This document shows positions 60,860 through 64,000 of a DNA stretch of 64,000 nucleotides, piece after piece. The translations under genes were made by a program, and so were the position numbers. Location: assembly GCA_019055375.1 (NCBI GenBank), contig JAHQIW010000085.1:62001-126000 (forward strand). Reading direction: 5' to 3'. The notes under the pieces are model-generated. The model had not been told where the DNA came from. It saw only the letters and a program-made list of their open reading frames with translations, and ran no database searches. The DNA is from Parelaphostrongylus tenuis (Eukaryota; Nematoda; Chromadorea; Rhabditida; Metastrongylidae). Numbering within the stretch: position 1 is the stretch's first letter; every line of letters begins with the position of its first letter.

Positions 60860-62300
60860 ATATGGTAGCGCAAGTAGGTCTATTACGTAGCGTAAATAGG
60901 TTTATTACGTAAAGACTGCTAAAATTTCGTAAACATTGCTGACCACTTGTGCCTAAGAGCTTCCTTTAATTTGTGATGGTGCCGGTTAGTAAGATTACGT
61001 TGAGGCCATCAGAGTGTTCTGAACAAGGAGATTTTGTCGTTAGACATGCAGAATATGCAGTCAACTTTTTAAAGCTTTTTCTTCTTCCATTTCTCCATGA
61101 ACAACACTCCTATAACGTGAACTTCTCTACTTGGACACATGGGCGATCCGTCTTCAAATAATGTGCGAGCCTAGCACATAAAAATGTTCTAGTTTTGCTG
61201 TTTTGCTTCCTGGAGTCCTGAAGTAAGCCTAGCCGGGGTTCCTCAAATCGTCATCACATTAAAGCAGTTGCCAGCCCTTGTGGATCAGAAAGATATTACC
61301 ACCTTGGGGCTAGTTTCTACCAAAATGACAGTCAGTTCTGGTACGGCTTACCCTTAGCTGGGCTTTTCGAGTGAAGAGGTCAGACTTCCTCTCAGGAGGG
61401 TGGTGCTGCTGGAGACTTGAAACCTCTGTACTTCGCAATCCGACCCTCAGGAACTTCTCCCAGCCACGATGAGGCGATAAGCCATTTGCGAAGATAAGGC
61501 GAACTACTAACAGAAACATATTATCTTTTGTTGATGGAACTGTTTCTGAGAGTCACGGCAGCAACCACCTGTTTTTGGCAACCGGACAGCGTCAAGCTTT
61601 ATATCTTCGAAGACGCCCTTTCAGTAGATCATGTTAGTGGGCGATAGTAGGGCAATTAATTATGCAGACTATTAGAAAGCAAGGTATTCGTTCGACCACC
61701 TCCCCATTACTCTCTTGTCAGCATTTGGAAGCGCCTCAGCCAGGATCATACTCAAAATGTTTAGGATTTTGAGACGATTAATGCGAGGATACAAATTGAT
61801 CAAAGGTGCTGCCACTTGGAGCAAAAAAAGTGGTAAATGACCTTGCAAAAATCAACATCACCAAATAGAATTTTTTTAATCTTTTGTAGTAATTTCATGC
61901 CAACAAAGTGTTCGTCATTTGATAGTCACAGTTACAAACAAATAAACTGGTACTTCGTCACCATCATTGATCATGTCATAATCCAAAAAAAAAGTTAATG
62001 TGATTTTGAATATTTTATGATCTGCACTGTTTTAGGAGTACATGAAATATTTATGTGGATAAGAAGAATATTTATTGACCCAAAATAGCGCTACATACAG
62101 CAAATGAGAAATAGCACATGTGTACTGCTTCGCCTCTCATTTCCATAACGACGAATATGATTGCTCACGAAAAGAAACGAAGAGAGTTAATAAGCTAAAA
62201 ATAGACAATATATAAATGAAATGGGTCTAAGATAATTCCATAGAGAAAAACAAACAGTGTTCGGGATTATAAGACGATGTCGAAAGCGTCGGAATCGACG
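60860..62300. other. No supported gene
   Basis: A 62-codon plus frame at 60973 and a 69-codon minus frame at 61310-61519 lack support. GC-richer DNA at 61200-61500 may be an old repeat that I cannot name. Confidence 0.35.
62071..62076 (-). terminator. Possible poly(A) signal (-)
   Basis: AATAAA on the minus strand about 227 bases beyond the stop at 62303. Plausible for the gene entering from the right edge. Confidence 0.3.
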
Positions 62301-62302
62301 AT

Positions 62303-64000
62303 CTACGCAGTCACCTCTACATCAACGTCAATGACTTCTTTCTTCTCCTTGGCAGTTTTTGGGGTAGGGGGCTAAAAACAGAGCATCATTGATATGCAGT
62401 AAGAAAACAACCCTGAGGTAACCTACAAAGTCATAATAAAGCGGTAGAGCGTTAATTATCTATTAGGGATATGATATATATTCGAGTCCATAGATGAGAT
62501 CGTAGAGATGTTTGAGTGTGTTACAGTAGTTTGACATCACTTTGCCGACAATGGAGGATAGCAGACTAAGCTACCGTGAGTCACGAGATCGGATAAACGA
62601 TCAAGTGTGGCATCACAGGGCGTGCATATAAGCGCTTCGCTAGACGCAACTAACTAATAACCATGTAAAAACCATCACTATGAATTGAACACATCTATGA
62701 CTATTTATGGTTGATATCTTATCCAGAAGAGCCCATGTGGCGCAGTGGTCAGAGGTGCTCTGCATTACACATAAGGTCGATGGTTCAATCTCGCGCTTAT
62801 GGTTTACCAAACCACCCATCCCTCCGAGGCCTGTATATTGTAAAGGTAGATATGCATTCAACCACCTTAAACGAAATTAAAAATTGAAAGCGAATGCATG
62901 GTGCATCCATCAGGGATCGATGAACGCCGAGAGCTTGATCCTTTACCTTTTGTCTTATCCAGAAGAATGTTGTTGCTGATGAGTAAATGATCAGCAGTTC
63001 ATTTGAATAGTAATGGTATCAGATAAGGTCCTAACCTTTCCTTTCGAATATCATTCTGAATTCACAAAAATCGTATCTCCACATCGTTTCTCGCGTCATC
63101 GATGTGGTACAACTATTGAAAAACTACTATGACTTTGAGCTGACTACCACTAACGGCATAATATGTTTTCGTATTCATTAAATAGTACAGTTAATGTCCA
63201 TACGAGAAATTTCGCATGCAGTGCAATGGTTAGAGTTCGCTTCGATACACACGTGGTCGTTGTTGTGATTCTACGCTCCCAGTTCATCATGCTTCTCGAT
63301 CCTTTCGGAGTTGACAAATCGCTAACAGATTGGCCTAATAGGATAGCCAGTGATAAATAGTGATGTGCAAAAACACTTCCGTCAGACCAGATAAGTAAGA
63401 TGTCTTAATGTCACGGCTAAAAGCGGTCAATGAAAGAAGAAAGGAGCACTAAGAGGATAGTTAGCACCATTGACTTGTTACATCATCAGCCTATCTTTGT
63501 GTAGGCTAGATATGCATCAAAGCTCAATGATCCCCAACGGTGCTTAATTGGATCAGCTGCAGTGCAGGCGCATTCCTCTGCAATTGATCGATATCAAATT
63601 TATCTTTATATGAATATTCGATTTCTCAAAACTACAAGAAGAAATATAAATTGAGAACTGCTTAATTTTTTTTATAGAAATGCATGTAAATTTCTACCGG
63701 GTCTTCAATTTCCCTAGCTGTCGTCACGTCATCAGTCGGCTGGAAGAAAGCGTCTTTAGTGAGTAGGTGGAACAAATCTTCTCTTGTTTTCCCCATAACA
63801 GTAGAAGTATTGTCAAAACTTTTAATCAACAAAGCTTACAAATATTGAAATTCCAAGCTTATACTTAACTAAAATAATTTATGAGTGGTTTTGAAAATTT
63901 ATATTCACCTCATCTTTTGGAGTTTTTGCATCCGGCGCTTGAGACGTATTTCCTGACGGTGCATTTTGTGCAGGTGTTTGCTTTGTTGATAGATCGGACG
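62303..64000 (-). CDS. 3' end of a gene, last two exons; unrecognised
   Basis: Minus strand. A partial exon (64000-63909) reads SDLSTKQTPAQNAPSGNTSQ then APDAKTPKDE and ends at donor gtgaat in phase 0. It joins in phase to a terminal exon (62371-62303) after acceptor tgtttttag: PPTPKTAKEKKEVIDVDVEV, TA, TAG. The 1.5 kb intron holds a family A SINE. The encoded tail is rich in Pro, Thr, Lys and acidic residues and is probably disordered. The body of the protein lies outside the window, so no function can be given. An alternative open stretch at 63680-63790 lacks a proper acceptor. Confidence 0.55.
62735..62940 (+). repeat. tRNA-derived SINE (family A)
   Basis: Head catgtggcgcagtggtcaga with B-box-like ggttcaatctcgc, then ccaaaccacccatccctccg, gtagatatgcattcaaccac and the end tgcatggtgcatccatcagg, gatcgatgaacgccgagag. 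Complete copy. In the intron of the minus-strand gene at the right edge. Confidence 0.7.

Noticed and set aside
62979..63010. Hammerhead core (CTGATGAG)
   Set aside because: No GAAA or pairable stems follow at the right distance.
63680..63790. Additional minus-strand exon of the right-edge gene
   Set aside because: The open frame is short, no acceptor precedes it, and the flanking exons already join in phase without it.

Overview
The window is eukaryotic and reads as nuclear DNA of a parasitic nematode, most likely a strongylid (clade V). I infer this from a nematode cuticle-collagen gene, TTTTCAG-type splice and trans-splice acceptors, a nematode-style peptide GPCR split by long introns, and many RTE, Penelope-like, mariner and tRNA-derived repeats. 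There are no operons, CRISPR arrays or bacterial genes. Most long open frames are chance frames in repeats; the real coding signal is in short exons joined by GT..AG introns.

Layout. 0-5 kb: palindromic repeats and the most interesting block, a tandem, retrozyme-like element (3911-4377) with two complete hammerhead ribozyme motifs, next to a palindrome that carries a third. 4.9-5.2 kb: one probable terminal exon (-). 7.7-19 kb: decayed RTE-type retrotransposons, one of them (12.7-15.8 kb) with nested insertions, and a Penelope-like head-to-head palindrome (17.0-17.9 kb). 19-25 kb: SINE-like repeats and a decayed hammerhead element. 25.2-42.6 kb: a complete nine-exon rhodopsin-family GPCR (+, 362 codons before the stop) whose 9.7 kb first intron holds a decayed mariner, its MITE derivatives, a Penelope fragment, tRNA-like palindromes and possible nested minus-strand coding. 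43.6-44.7 kb: a foldback element. 44.7-45.9 kb (+) and 45.9-47.8 kb (-): two convergent unrecognised candidate genes. 47.2-57.4 kb: a multi-exon cuticle collagen (+) with at least one apparent frame break; its introns hold a MITE, a tRNA-like palindrome with a 13-bp target duplication, a large foldback element and an orphan exon. 58.8-59.0 kb: a possible membrane-protein exon (-). 60.6-60.85 kb: an RTE tail. 62.3-64.0 kb: the last two exons of a gene (-) running off the window.

How the parts relate. The GPCR and collagen are independent single-copy genes on the + strand. Nearly everything else is mobile DNA. The window shows whole families at several stages: an autonomous-type mariner with the nonautonomous palindromes that share its ends; tRNA-like units copied as inverted dimers with 12-13 bp target duplications; and hammerhead-bearing elements from intact to decayed. 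All calls are from reading the sequence; no alignment or folding program was run.
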